DNA of 64,000 bases from Croceivirga sp. (lineage in GTDB: Bacteria > Bacteroidota > Bacteroidia > Flavobacteriales > Flavobacteriaceae). Position 1 is the first letter of the stretch, and every line of letters begins with the position of its first letter. The position numbers and the translations under genes were made by a program. The notes under the pieces were generated by a model, which saw only the letters and a list, made by a program, of their open reading frames with translations, was not told the DNA's origin and made no database searches. This document shows positions 36,092-44,864 of the stretch, piece after piece. The stretch is from assembly GCA_028284935.1 (NCBI GenBank), contig JANQQQ010000008.1, positions 372,001 to 436,000 of the forward strand, given 5' to 3'.

Positions 36092-38729
36092 AGGGTTAAA
36101 AAAAATTACGTTACTCAGCAAAATTCTCCTTCTTTTTTTAGCGATTCCCCAGATAAACTTGGCTCAGGTAACTTCCCTTGAGACTGCCAAAAAGTACATC
36201 CTTGGAGGATTGGAGGTTACAGGACTTCAAAGCTATAACGAACAAACGGTAAAAACCTATACCGGTTTAAGAATTGGACAGCCCATCACCGTTCCCGGAG
36301 AAGAAATAAGTGGGGTCATCAAGAAGCTTTGGGGACTGGAACTTTTTAGTGAACTGGATTTCTTTTATGCTGTTGAGGGAGATAAAGTTTTCCTGGAACT
36401 AAGAATAAAGGAACGGCCTACCCTATCCCGTGTTACCGTGTATGGTGTGAAAAAGCGAAAGGTACAAGGAATTATAGACGATACTGACCTGAAAAAAGGA
36501 AAGAAAATTACCGAGAGTCTTATTGCCAATACCAAAAACTACTTGGAAAACAAGTACAGGAAACAAGGATTCCTCAATGCTAAAGTGACCATAGCCACTG
36601 CCAAGGATACCGTGGGGACCAATAGCGAAAGTATGGTGGTGAACGTAAGGAAAGGGGATAAGGTCAAAATAAAAAGTATTGAATTTGAAGGCAATGAGAA
36701 AGTCAAGGACAAAAGACTTCGAAAGGCCTTGGGCAAAGCAAAAATCCGAAAGAAAAAACTTGGGGCCTTTTGGCAACGTTCAAAGTATACGGAAGAGGAG
36801 TACGAAGAAGGACTGGAGAATTTGGTGGACGCCTATGCCGAAAAAGGATATCGGGATGCCAGAGTGGTTTCAGATACTTTTATAAAAATTGATGAAAATA
36901 ATATCGCCCTTAAAATTGAGGTGGAGGAGGGCGACCGCTACTATTTTGGAAATATCGATTTTGTTGGAAATTCGGTGTATACGGACAGGCAATTGGCCCA
37001 GGTATTGGGCATTAAAAAAGGGGATGTTTATAATGGTGTACTCTTGAAGGAACGCATTGCGGACGATTCAAAACCAGATGGTGAAGATGTCACCAATTTA
37101 TACCAAAATAACGGGTATCTCTTTTCAAGTATTAATCCTGTAGAGGTTTCTGCGGTAAATGATACCATAGATTTTGAAATCAGGATTATTGAGGGCAAAG
37201 AAACCTTTTTGGATCATGTAACAGTATCTGGGAACGATAAGACCAATGACCACGTTATATTTAGGGAACTGCGCACCCGTCCCGGTCAGAAATACAGTAA
37301 GGACAATATTATTCGCAGTGTTCGTGAATTGGGGCAATTGGGCTTCTTTGATGCGGAACAGATTGTACCTGACATTCAAAACCCAGACCCTAACGCGGGA
37401 ACGGTTGATTTAAAATACAGCTTGGTAGAAGCAGGCTCCAGTCAGATTGAACTCCAAGGAGGTTTTGGGGGTGGTGGTTTTATTGGAACACTCGGGTTAT
37501 CCTTTAATAACTTTTCCATTCAAAATTTGTTTAAGGGGGAGGCCTACAAGCCTGTTCCCATGGGGGATGGTCAAACTTTTGCCTTACGCGTCCAAGCCAG
37601 TAGAACGTTTAGGGTATACAGTCTCAACTTCTCTGAGCCATGGTTGGGAGGTAAAAAACCGGTACGTTTTAACCTGTCCTTTTCAAGAACGCAGCAATTC
37701 CGTTCCACCTTTGATAGCAATGGTAGAATTGATGTAGACCGCGATCAGAGTTTTTCTATTAGTGGGGTCTCGGCAGGTTTGGCAAAACGGGTGCAATGGC
37801 CCGATGATTTCTTTACCCTTTCACACTCTTTGAGCTATCAGCGTTATGATTTCAACAATTTCAATAGTGGATTGTTCAACTTTGGTAATGGTACATCAAA
37901 TTCTTTGACCTATACTTTTGGCATTTCCAGAAGCTCCCAAGGCCCAAGTCGGATTTTCCCATTAACGGGGTCCAACTTTGAACTTACTGCACGTGTTACC
38001 CCACCTTATTCTTTGTTCAGCAACAAGGATTTCAAGGCTATTAGCGATGAAATTGATGAAGTGACCCGAGAAATACTGGATTTGGATTTAGGGGCACAGG
38101 ACCCTGCTTTCCCAATGCTCAGAAGACAATTGGAGAGCTTGGAGGAGGAACGTTTTAAACTGTTGGAGTTTTTCAAGGTGAAGTTTAGGGGTGACTGGTA
38201 CACCCGTGTAGTGGACAAATTGGTCTTGCGGACAAATGCCGAGTTTGGTTTTTTGGGTGCCTATAACAACGATATTGGTAACGTTCCTTTTGAACGATTC
38301 TTTGTAGGTGGGGACGGGCTTGGAAACTTTACCTTGGATGGAAGGGAAATTATTCAATTAAGGGGTTATGACAATAGCTCATTAACTCCCTTTAGCCTAA
38401 ATCCCATTACCGGAAATCAAGAACAGGATGGTGGTACCATTTATAATAAATACACTATGGAGCTGAGATATCCACTCACCTTAAAGCCTTCCGCATCCAT
38501 TTATGTGCAAACTTTTTTAGAGGCAGGTAACGCCTGGAATAATTTTAATGACTTTAATCCGTTTCAGTTAAAGAGATCAGCTGGAGCGGGGCTACGTATT
38601 TTTATGCCAGCATTTGGCCTTTTGGGTATAGATTTTGGTTACGGTTTCGACGAAGATTTACGCCCTCAGTCCTTAGGTCAGGGACCTAGTGGATGGCAGA
38701 CCCACTTCATTATTGGTCAGCAATTTTAA
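36075..38729 (+). CDS. bamA: outer membrane protein assembly factor BamA
   Basis: 884 aa from a GTG at 36075; an in-frame ATG at 36027 would overlap uppS by 65 bp and put 16 charged residues before the signal sequence (ITLLSKILLLFLAIPQINLAQ), so I prefer the GTG. Five POTRA domains occupy about 25-400 (for example IKSIEFEGNEKVKDKRLRKAL and FGNIDFVGNSVYTDRQL), followed by a 16-strand barrel with GGGFIGTLGLSF and the RGY loop (EIIQLRGYDNSS). BamA inserts barrel proteins into the outer membrane. The last residue is Phe, as usual. Confidence 0.95.
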   Translation: MNNSVRGLKKITLLSKILLLFLAIPQINLAQVTSLETAKKYILGGLEVTGLQSYNEQTVKTYTGLRIGQPITVPGEEISGVIKKLWGLELFSELDFFYAVEGDKVFLELRIKERPTLSRVTVYGVKKRKVQGIIDDTDLKKGKKITESLIANTKNYLENKYRKQGFLNAKVTIATAKDTVGTNSESMVVNVRKGDKVKIKSIEFEGNEKVKDKRLRKALGKAKIRKKKLGAFWQRSKYTEEEYEEGLENLVDAYAEKGYRDARVVSDTFIKIDENNIALKIEVEEGDRYYFGNIDFVGNSVYTDRQLAQVLGIKKGDVYNGVLLKERIADDSKPDGEDVTNLYQNNGYLFSSINPVEVSAVNDTIDFEIRIIEGKETFLDHVTVSGNDKTNDHVIFRELRTRPGQKYSKDNIIRSVRELGQLGFFDAEQIVPDIQNPDPNAGTVDLKYSLVEAGSSQIELQGGFGGGGFIGTLGLSFNNFSIQNLFKGEAYKPVPMGDGQTFALRVQASRTFRVYSLNFSEPWLGGKKPVRFNLSFSRTQQFRSTFDSNGRIDVDRDQSFSISGVSAGLAKRVQWPDDFFTLSHSLSYQRYDFNNFNSGLFNFGNGTSNSLTYTFGISRSSQGPSRIFPLTGSNFELTARVTPPYSLFSNKDFKAISDEIDEVTREILDLDLGAQDPAFPMLRRQLESLEEERFKLLEFFKVKFRGDWYTRVVDKLVLRTNAEFGFLGAYNNDIGNVPFERFFVGGDGLGNFTLDGREIIQLRGYDNSSLTPFSLNPITGNQEQDGGTIYNKYTMELRYPLTLKPSASIYVQTFLEAGNAWNNFNDFNPFQLKRSAGAGLRIFMPAFGLLGIDFGYGFDEDLRPQSLGQGPSGWQTHFIIGQQF

Positions 38730-38833
38730 CGTAATTGGAAGATTCGGCCGCTATTTTAAAAATTTAAATACTTCATTTTAAATCATTTAAGTATTTTGGC
38801 ACGATATTTTCTATGTAAAATCCGGATTCAAAA

Positions 38834-39679
38834 ATGAAGACACAAACGTTCTTTTTTATTGGTTTAATGTTTGTTGCCATGAGTACCGTAGCACAACGTG
38901 CGGTTGGGGTGAGAATTGGATATGTGGATATGGAATATATCCTGGAAAATGTGGAGGAATATCGTGATGCCACAGAACAATTAAATACCAAAGCGGACAA
39001 ATGGAAGCAGGAAATTGAGCTGAAGCTGGGAAAAGTGGAGCAAATGAAGAAGGACCTAGCTGCAGAAAGGGTATTGCTTACGGATGAATTGATTGCGGAG
39101 CGCGAAGAGGAAATCCAAATATTGCAAACCGAAGTTTTGGATTACCAACAAGACCGGTTTGGACCCCAAGGCGACTTGGTGCTTCAAAAAAGGCTCTTGG
39201 TACAACCTATACAAGACCAAGTTTTTGTGGAGGTGCAGAAGATTGGAAAAAATAAAAGGTACGATTTTATTTTCGATAAATCTGCAGATGTCGTAATGTT
39301 GTACTCCGAAAAAAGGCACGATATCAGTGACTTGGTTTTAAGGGAGATAGCTCGCACTAGAAAAGTGAGCAAATCCAAAAAGGCAGAGAAGGAAAAAAAC
39401 AGGCTTAAAGAGTTTCAAGCCGAGGAAGCCGAGGCCAATAAGGAAATTAGTGAAGCGCTGAAAGCGAGACAGAGCAAAGCCCAAACAACCAAGGAAGAAC
39501 GGGCGAAGGCGGCGGAAGAGCGGCGTGCGGAGCAATTGAAGCTAAGGGAGGAACGTAAGAAGGCCTACGAGGAAAGAAGGAAAAAACTATTGGAAGAACG
39601 AGAGGCCAAGCGGAAAGCGAAACAAGAAGAACGGTTAAAGGAACAAGAAAAAGTAAAGGATTCAACAAGTCAAAGTTAA
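38834..39679 (+). CDS. OmpH/Skp-like periplasmic chaperone with long charged tail
   Basis: 281 aa. Signal peptide MKTQTFFFIGLMFVAMSTVAQ, then the Skp core RIGYVDMEYILENVEEYRDA with coiled-coil arms up to about residue 175. The final 100 residues are an extra Lys/Glu/Arg/Ala-rich helix (ERRAEQLKLREERKKAYEER) not found in Skp of about 160 aa. Skp holds unfolded barrel proteins for BamA, which lies just upstream, and a second, standard Skp follows after 48 bp. Confidence 0.9.
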   Translation: MKTQTFFFIGLMFVAMSTVAQRAVGVRIGYVDMEYILENVEEYRDATEQLNTKADKWKQEIELKLGKVEQMKKDLAAERVLLTDELIAEREEEIQILQTEVLDYQQDRFGPQGDLVLQKRLLVQPIQDQVFVEVQKIGKNKRYDFIFDKSADVVMLYSEKRHDISDLVLREIARTRKVSKSKKAEKEKNRLKEFQAEEAEANKEISEALKARQSKAQTTKEERAKAAEERRAEQLKLREERKKAYEERRKKLLEEREAKRKAKQEERLKEQEKVKDSTSQS

Positions 39680-39727
39680 ATAAACTGAACACTAAAATTG
39701 TATACTCAAATTAAACTATTAGGAATT

Positions 39728-40234
39728 ATGAAAAATGTAAGGAAGTTGGTTGTTGCGGTGGTGTTGATAGCGGCAACGGGGTTTGTAAATGCACAAAGCA
39801 AAGTGGCCCATATTAATGTACAGGAGTTGCTTGGGGCGATGCCAGAAATGCAAGCTGCCCAAAGCGAGTTAAAAAAATTGCAGGAAACCTATAGGGCAGA
39901 TTTGGAAAGCTCCATGACAGAGCTTCAAAATAAATTGACACAATATCAAAATGAAGCTTCTTCCATTTCAAAGGAAGAAAATGAAAAACGCGCCCTTGAG
40001 TTGCAGGGTTTTGAGAAAAACATTCAAGAGGCTAGAAATGCAGCGATGCAAGAAATGCAGAAAAAAGAATCCGAATTATATGCCCCAATAACTGAAAAGG
40101 CAAAGGCTGCCATAGAAAAGGTTGCCGCTGCACAAGGCTTTGACTATGTCATTGATGCCTCCCAAGGAGGAGGTCTCATTGTTGCCAGGGGAAAAGATCT
40201 GTTACCAGAGGTGAAACAGGAACTGGGATTCTAG
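39728..40234 (+). CDS. OmpH/Skp family periplasmic chaperone
   Basis: 168 aa from ATG 39728, the ATG just before the signal peptide (LVVAVVLIAATGFVNAQ). Standard Skp: KVAHINVQELLGAMPEMQAAQ, a coiled-coil hairpin of about 70 residues, then the closing strand segment FDYVIDASQGGGLIVARG. It probably works as a trimer passing barrel precursors to BamA. It is the second Skp of the bamA-skp-skp-murI block, and a terminator follows it. Confidence 0.93.
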   Translation: MKNVRKLVVAVVLIAATGFVNAQSKVAHINVQELLGAMPEMQAAQSELKKLQETYRADLESSMTELQNKLTQYQNEASSISKEENEKRALELQGFEKNIQEARNAAMQEMQKKESELYAPITEKAKAAIEKVAAAQGFDYVIDASQGGGLIVARGKDLLPEVKQELGF

Positions 40235-40256
40235 TTTTACCTTTAAATAACGAAGG

Positions 40257-40297
40257 AAACCGTTAAGCTTTTGTCCTATAAAGTTTGACGGTTTTTT
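40257..40297 (+). terminator. terminator after the second skp
   Basis: Arms 40257-40271 and 40280-40294 can pair over 15 positions (with a few G-U pairs), loop TGTCCTAT, followed by a T-run to 40297. It ends the porG-uppS-bamA-skp-skp unit before murI, 12 nt upstream of its start. Confidence 0.78.
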
Positions 40298-40308
40298 ATT
40301 TTTAGCCT

Positions 40309-41088
40309 ATGGAAAGACCAATCGGCATTTTTGATTCGGGGGTGGGAGGTACTTCCATCTGGAAGGAAATCGTGCAACTTCTTCCTATGGAGGATACCCT
40401 ATATTTGGCGGATAGCAAAAATGCCCCTTATGGTACCAAATCAAAAGAGGAAATCCTTCAGTTGAGCATTAAGAATACCGAAATACTTTTGGAAAAAGGT
40501 GCTAAAATCATTGTTGTGGCCTGCAACACGGCAACCACCAATGCCATAGATCATCTTAGAAAAAACTATCAAGTTCCCTTTATAGGTATTGAGCCCGCGA
40601 TTAAACCTGCGGCACTGCGAACAACTACAAAAAAAGTAGGCGTGTTGGCCACAAAGGGCACGCTTTCAAGTAGTTTATTTCACAATACCTCTAAAATGCA
40701 TGCTGCGGGGATACAGGTTTTTGAGCAAGAAGGAAAAGGTCTGGTGCCATTGGTTGAAGCTGGCAAAGCCCGATCTGAAGAAGCCCAATTCTTATTGGAA
40801 AAATATGTATCTCCCATGTTGACCGAAGGTATCGACTGTTTAGTCCTAGGTTGCACCCATTATCCCTACTTGCTTCCAATCCTGAGGAAGATAGTACCTA
40901 AAAACGTTCAAATCATTGATTCAGGCTTTGCCGTAGCCAAGCAAACAAAAGCTATCCTAAAATCGCAGGGTTTATTAAAGAGCGGTACAAAAGGTGTTGA
41001 ACATGTATTCTTTACAAATGGAAACACCTATACTTTAAGATTTTTTGTTTCAGGGGGGGCACAGAAAATCAGTTATGTCAACTTCTAG
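40309..41088 (+). CDS. murI: glutamate racemase
   Basis: 259 aa. IGIFDSGVGGTSIWKEI at the start, and both catalytic cysteines: Cys72 in VVACNTATTNA and Cys182 in LGCTHYPYLLP. It makes D-glutamate for peptidoglycan. In flavobacteria it commonly follows the two skp genes. It converges with folA, one base separating the two stop codons. Confidence 0.97.
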   Translation: MERPIGIFDSGVGGTSIWKEIVQLLPMEDTLYLADSKNAPYGTKSKEEILQLSIKNTEILLEKGAKIIVVACNTATTNAIDHLRKNYQVPFIGIEPAIKPAALRTTTKKVGVLATKGTLSSSLFHNTSKMHAAGIQVFEQEGKGLVPLVEAGKARSEEAQFLLEKYVSPMLTEGIDCLVLGCTHYPYLLPILRKIVPKNVQIIDSGFAVAKQTKAILKSQGLLKSGTKGVEHVFFTNGNTYTLRFFVSGGAQKISYVNF

Positions 41089-41089
41089 G

Positions 41090-41581
41090 TTATTTCCTTG
41101 TAAATGTTTGGTATGTAAAGTTGAAGGCATGTTTTTCATCTCTTGGATGAAACACTTCTTTTATCATTTCCCATTTTTCGGTATCGATTTCGGGAAAAAA
41201 GGTATCGGCATTAAAAGTACCATGGATACGGGTAAGCTCAATATGTGTGGCAATTTCCATGGCTTGTTTATAGATTTCACCGCCTCCAATAATATAGGCC
41301 ACAGGATTATCTTTTACTAAATCAATGGCTTCTTGTAGGGAATTTACAATGGAGCAGGGAAATTTGGGAACGTATTTTTTATCCCTTGTGATGGCTATAT
41401 GGCCGCGATTTGGGAGTGCCTTGGGAAAGCTTTCCAACGTTTTACGCCCCATAATGATTTTATGGCCAGAGGTCAATTGCTTAAAACGTTTAAAATCATC
41501 GGGAAGGTGCCACGGTAAATCGTTGTTGATTCCCAATTCATTGTTTTCCCCAGCCGCGGCAATGATAATAAGTTGGTTCAT
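41090..41581 (-). CDS. folA: dihydrofolate reductase
   Basis: 163 aa from ATG 41581, from which the sequence reads NQLIIIAAAGENNELGINNDLPWHLPDD, the typical start including the active-site Asp (PDD) and Trp. IIMGRKTLESFPKALPNRGHIAITR (NADPH site) and YIIGGGEIYKQAM follow. It reduces dihydrofolate produced by thymidylate synthase, whose gene is 11 kb away. It is downstream of the 2TM gene by 20 bp, likely in the same transcript. Confidence 0.97.
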   Translation of the reverse strand: MNQLIIIAAAGENNELGINNDLPWHLPDDFKRFKQLTSGHKIIMGRKTLESFPKALPNRGHIAITRDKKYVPKFPCSIVNSLQEAIDLVKDNPVAYIIGGGEIYKQAMEIATHIELTRIHGTFNADTFFPEIDTEKWEMIKEVFHPRDEKHAFNFTYQTFTRK

Positions 41582-41601
41582 TTCGATTTTGCTCGATGAC
41601 C

Positions 41602-41994
41602 TCACAGGTCTTTTTTTTTATTGATTTGGGATTGGGGGAACTCTGTTTCTATCTCTTTTTGCATCGCTGCTATGCGGTCCCTTTGCTTTTTTACCAGTAG
41701 TTCCCTTTGCTGCCTCTCCCATTCCTTACCCATAAACTTGTGGGTTACGAAAACATTAAAACAATGGAAGATAAATAAAAAGGCCCATGCCATAATCGCC
41801 CAAATGAACCAATTGTAATTCTCACCGTATTTCAAGATTTTATTGATAAGAACCAAAAAAACACTACCGATAAGAAAAATGACAAAGTGGGAGAACAACC
41901 TTTTTTTTTGTTTGATGCGTTTTTGGGCATTCTCCAATAACTCGTGTTGTTCCAAGTCTAGGGTAGAGTCGGTCTTCTTTTTAGAGAATAGCAT
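41602..41994 (-). CDS. 2TM domain-containing protein
   Basis: 130 aa. Charged N-terminus, two hydrophobic segments (FSHFVIFLIGSVFLVLINK and WFIWAIMAWAFLFIFHCF) and the exit HKFMGKEWERQ, which defines the 2TM domain family. The C-terminus is Lys/Glu-rich. In Bacteroidota such domains are also fused to LytTR or kinase proteins; here it is free. Role unknown. It shares a short intergenic region with folA. Confidence 0.88.
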   Translation of the reverse strand: MLFSKKKTDSTLDLEQHELLENAQKRIKQKKRLFSHFVIFLIGSVFLVLINKILKYGENYNWFIWAIMAWAFLFIFHCFNVFVTHKFMGKEWERQQRELLVKKQRDRIAAMQKEIETEFPQSQINKKKDL

Positions 41995-42022
41995 TGATTA
42001 TCTTTAGCAGCAAAGATAAGAA

Positions 42023-43117
42023 ATGGGTGTTTCCCCAAAATTATATGAAAAGTTTCCAGTGCTTCGGAGGGGTATTTATCTCAATACAGCCACATCTGGA
42101 TTGTTATCTGAAGATTTGTTGGAATGGCGTCAGGAACATGACCTCGATTTTTTGATTGGGGGAAGTATGGCCAAGGCCAAAACCCATGTTTTGTTGGAGA
42201 AGACCAGAAAAACGGTCGCCCAATTCTTCCATTTTGAGGAAGAACATGTGGCTTTGACACCAAGTTTTAGCCAAGGATTGAATCTTCTGTTGGAAGGATT
42301 GTCATCTTCTGAAAAGGTCGTATTGCTAAAGGGAGACTATCCCTCATTGAATTGGCCCTTCGAAAGCCGGGGTTTTGCATTGGATTATGTAGAAATAGGT
42401 CCTGATTTGGAAGATAGGATCTATGATAAAATAAAATCGGAACAAATTACGGTTTTTGCTTGTAGCGCAGTTCAGTGGTTAAACGGACTTAAAATTGACT
42501 TTGGATTTATCAAAAAATTGAAGGCTGATTTCCCCGATCTCATAATAGTCATGGATGGTACCCAGTTCTGTGGTACGGAATATTTTGATTTTGAGGCTTC
42601 TGGAGTAGATGTCATGGGGGCCAGCGGCTACAAGTGGCTAATTTCCGGTTATGGCAATGCTTTCCTGATGGTCAAACCTAAAGTACAAGATCGGTTTGCT
42701 TTGAAAAGCTCAGGCTATGGTTCGGGAAGAAATGCGAGATATCAGAGGGATGGGCGCTCGTTTTGTAAAAAACTGGAACCGGGACATCTGGATTCCCTCA
42801 GTTTTGGAAGCTTAATGTATTCCATGAATCTTTTAATGGATATAGGACTCAAGGCTATTGGAGAACATAACCAGGAACTCTCCGAAACATTCAAAGCATC
42901 AGCGGAAGAGCATCGGCTTTTAGAGCCCTATTTGGCAAAAAGGAACTTTCATGGTACCATATTTAATATTCAAGGTGATGACGGTCTTTTTAAAAAACTG
43001 TTGTCCAAAAACATCATTTGTGCCCAAAGGGGTGATGGAATTCGTTTGAGTTTCCACTTTTACAACTCAATCTCAAATGTTAACGATGTGTTAACGGTTG
43101 TTAAAAACCAGCTTTAA
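42023..43117 (+). CDS. class V aminotransferase fold PLP-dependent enzyme
   Basis: 364 aa. The PLP Lys is in GASGYKWLISGYGNAF near residue 204, the ring Asp in VMDGTQFCGTEYFDF, and the N-terminal YLNTATSGLLSED fits the family's Y-L-N-x-A/G start. Related enzymes include selenocysteine lyase/cysteine desulfurases and isopenicillin N epimerase-like proteins. Neighbouring ergothioneine genes raise the thought of an EgtE-type C-S lyase, but it lies on the other strand with two genes between, so that is only a guess. Confidence 0.85.
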   Translation: MGVSPKLYEKFPVLRRGIYLNTATSGLLSEDLLEWRQEHDLDFLIGGSMAKAKTHVLLEKTRKTVAQFFHFEEEHVALTPSFSQGLNLLLEGLSSSEKVVLLKGDYPSLNWPFESRGFALDYVEIGPDLEDRIYDKIKSEQITVFACSAVQWLNGLKIDFGFIKKLKADFPDLIIVMDGTQFCGTEYFDFEASGVDVMGASGYKWLISGYGNAFLMVKPKVQDRFALKSSGYGSGRNARYQRDGRSFCKKLEPGHLDSLSFGSLMYSMNLLMDIGLKAIGEHNQELSETFKASAEEHRLLEPYLAKRNFHGTIFNIQGDDGLFKKLLSKNIICAQRGDGIRLSFHFYNSISNVNDVLTVVKNQL

Positions 43118-43208
43118 ATTTCAATTCGTAAAATTCTGCAGTTGTTTTTCGCAAAGTATGCAAATGTTTAAATGTATTTTGATAAAATGATAAATCGTAT
43201 CTAACCTA

Positions 43209-43239
43209 TTGACCATTAATGGTTTTATGCTAAGCTTTG
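43209..43239 (+). promoter_or_regulatory. possible promoter of the CBM48 gene
   Basis: TTG at 43209-43211 and TAAGCTTTG at 43231-43239, the latter one base longer than TAnnTTTG. It gives a 5' leader of about 24 nt before the ATG at 43270. Fit is imperfect. Confidence 0.35.
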
Positions 43240-43269
43240 CATCGAGTTTTTAATTTAAAAAACAAAACC

Positions 43270-43566
43270 ATGGCAATAAAAAAACAATTTCTGAAAAGTA
43301 AGCCCGTATGCAAGGTGACTTTTACTGTTCCTGCGGAAGAGGCAAAAAAAGTAGCTGTTGTTGGTGATTTCAATAACTGGAACCCAAAAGGTAGTTTGTT
43401 GAAGAAACTTAAGAATGGTTCCTTTAAGGGCACGTTCGATTTACCCACACAGAACGTTTACGAATTCCGTTATTTGGTTGACGGAAACTATGTGAATGAT
43501 GAAGCTGCCGATCGTTACCAGTGGAATGATTATGCCGGTACCGAAAATGCAGTGCTAGAACTTTAA
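43270..43566 (+). CDS. stand-alone CBM48/AMPK glycogen-binding-like protein
   Basis: 98 aa from ATG 43270. It is a single isoamylase early-set domain: KVTFTVPAEEAKKVAVVGDFNNWNPKGSLLKKLKNGSFKGTFDLP and then YEFRYLVDGNYVNDEAADRY. The VGDFNNWNP strand and a Trp later in the sequence are the carbohydrate-contacting parts of AMPK beta-type domains. No catalytic domain is attached and no glycogen genes are nearby. It may bind a glycogen-like polymer or serve as a scaffold. Confidence 0.88.
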   Translation: MAIKKQFLKSKPVCKVTFTVPAEEAKKVAVVGDFNNWNPKGSLLKKLKNGSFKGTFDLPTQNVYEFRYLVDGNYVNDEAADRYQWNDYAGTENAVLEL

Positions 43567-43592
43567 TACCCCACAACATCGCCATTGGGGAT

Positions 43593-43874
43593 TTATTCCT
43601 CAATGGCGACACCTTTCCAAAAGGCAACATGACCTTTTATTTGTTTGGCCAGTTCACTCGCTTCTGGATAGTACCAAGCAGCATCCGGATTTTCCTTTCC
43701 GTCCACATCCAGCGTATAATAAGAGGCAACTCCTTTCCACGGGCAGGTGGTATGCGTTCCGCTGGATCTAAAAAATGCTTTGTTGATACTTTCGGGAGGG
43801 AAATAATGATTCCCTTCAATTACCTTGGTTTCATTGCTTTCTGCCAAAACTTGGCCGTTCCAAATTGCTTTCAT
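43593..43874 (-). CDS. DUF427 domain-containing protein
   Basis: 93 aa, a single DUF427 domain: KAIWNGQVLAESNETKVIEGNHYFPPESI, CPWKGVASYYTLDVDG and AWYYPEAS. The family function is unknown. Its start overlaps the egtD stop by 4 bp (ATGA), so it is the third cistron of the egtB-egtD unit, which suggests a role linked to ergothioneine or its breakdown. A 12-bp hairpin (43580-43608) without a T-run spans its stop codon. Confidence 0.88.
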   Translation of the reverse strand: MKAIWNGQVLAESNETKVIEGNHYFPPESINKAFFRSSGTHTTCPWKGVASYYTLDVDGKENPDAAWYYPEASELAKQIKGHVAFWKGVAIEE

Positions 43875-44848
43875 ACCGTAGTTCTCTTTAATAGATAATC
43901 TTTAAATAGTTTTTCGCTGTCCTCAAATGAGGTCACAATTTCCAAACCAGATTCTTTGGCCAGCCATCGGACCGTATCATCATCATATTTTTGCGAAATT
44001 TCCGTGTGTATGGTTTCCCAAGGATTAAAATGCACCAATAGGTCAAGAGCCTCGATATGAACTTTTTGTTCCTTTTTTGAAACCAAATAACTCTTGGCCG
44101 TTCCACTTTCCGGATCATATACTTCCCAATGTATAAATTCATCAATATCAAAGTTCCCGCCCAAGTCCGTATTGATCCTTTTAAGGATATTTTTATTGAA
44201 AGCTTCTGTAATTCCAGCTTTGTCGTTGTAAGCATCCAAAATGGTCTGTGGTTTCTTCTTTTGATCCATTCCCATAAATAATAAGTCGTTAGGCGCCATC
44301 ACATCCTTCAGTTGGCGTAAAAATGAAATGGCGTTTGGATGCAATAGGTTCCCAATGTTGGAACCCAAGAAAAGAATTACTTTTTTTCTTCCTTTTTCCC
44401 TTCCAATATCTTTGAGGGTATCAAAATACGTACCCAGCAAAGGGCGAATCCTTAGACTTGGAAGTTCACTCAAAAGACTTTTTTCCAATTGCTCCAGGGC
44501 ATTCTGGCTAATATCAATGGGTAGGTATTCAAAGGTAGCGCCTTTTTCCGAAAGGTGATTTAAGAGGATTTTGGTTTTCTTTCCATCCCCTGCACCTAAC
44601 TCAAATAAATCAAAAGGCTCCTTTTTACTGGAAAAATGCGCGGTAATCCCTTCTTTCTGGGTTTCCAGGATTTCGAATTCGGCATTCGTCAAGTAATACT
44701 CCGGCATGGCCATAATGTCTTGAAAGAGGGCATCGCCTCGTTCATCGTAGAAGTACTTTGAGGACAAATATTTAGGGAAAGAGGTCAGACCCTCTTGTAC
44801 CTCTTTAGCGAATGTACTGGTCGCCTTCTCGGCAATGTCTTTTTGCAT
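43871..44848 (-). CDS. egtD: L-histidine N-alpha-methyltransferase EgtD
   Basis: 325 aa, the usual length. LSSKYFYDERGDALFQDIMAMPEYYLTNAEFEIL at the start, the SAM motif DLFELGAGDGKKTKILL, and FLGSNIGNL are characteristic. EgtD trimethylates histidine to hercynine, the first step to ergothioneine. It starts 16 bp after egtB and overlaps the DUF427 gene by 4 bp. Confidence 0.95.
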   Translation of the reverse strand: MQKDIAEKATSTFAKEVQEGLTSFPKYLSSKYFYDERGDALFQDIMAMPEYYLTNAEFEILETQKEGITAHFSSKKEPFDLFELGAGDGKKTKILLNHLSEKGATFEYLPIDISQNALEQLEKSLLSELPSLRIRPLLGTYFDTLKDIGREKGRKKVILFLGSNIGNLLHPNAISFLRQLKDVMAPNDLLFMGMDQKKKPQTILDAYNDKAGITEAFNKNILKRINTDLGGNFDIDEFIHWEVYDPESGTAKSYLVSKKEQKVHIEALDLLVHFNPWETIHTEISQKYDDDTVRWLAKESGLEIVTSFEDSEKLFKDYLLKRTTV

Positions 44849-44864
44849 AGAACGTTCGTCGGAA

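Noticed and set aside
39056-39692. Long antisense frames opposite the long Skp
   Set aside because: They arise from the Glu/Lys-rich codons of the real gene and resemble no protein.
42023-43117. Class V PLP enzyme as EgtE
   Set aside because: It is on the opposite strand, separated from egtBD by two genes, and fold alone does not decide function.
43580-43608. Hairpin over the DUF427 stop codon as terminator
   Set aside because: Good stem, but no T-run follows; it may be partly forced by coding sequence.
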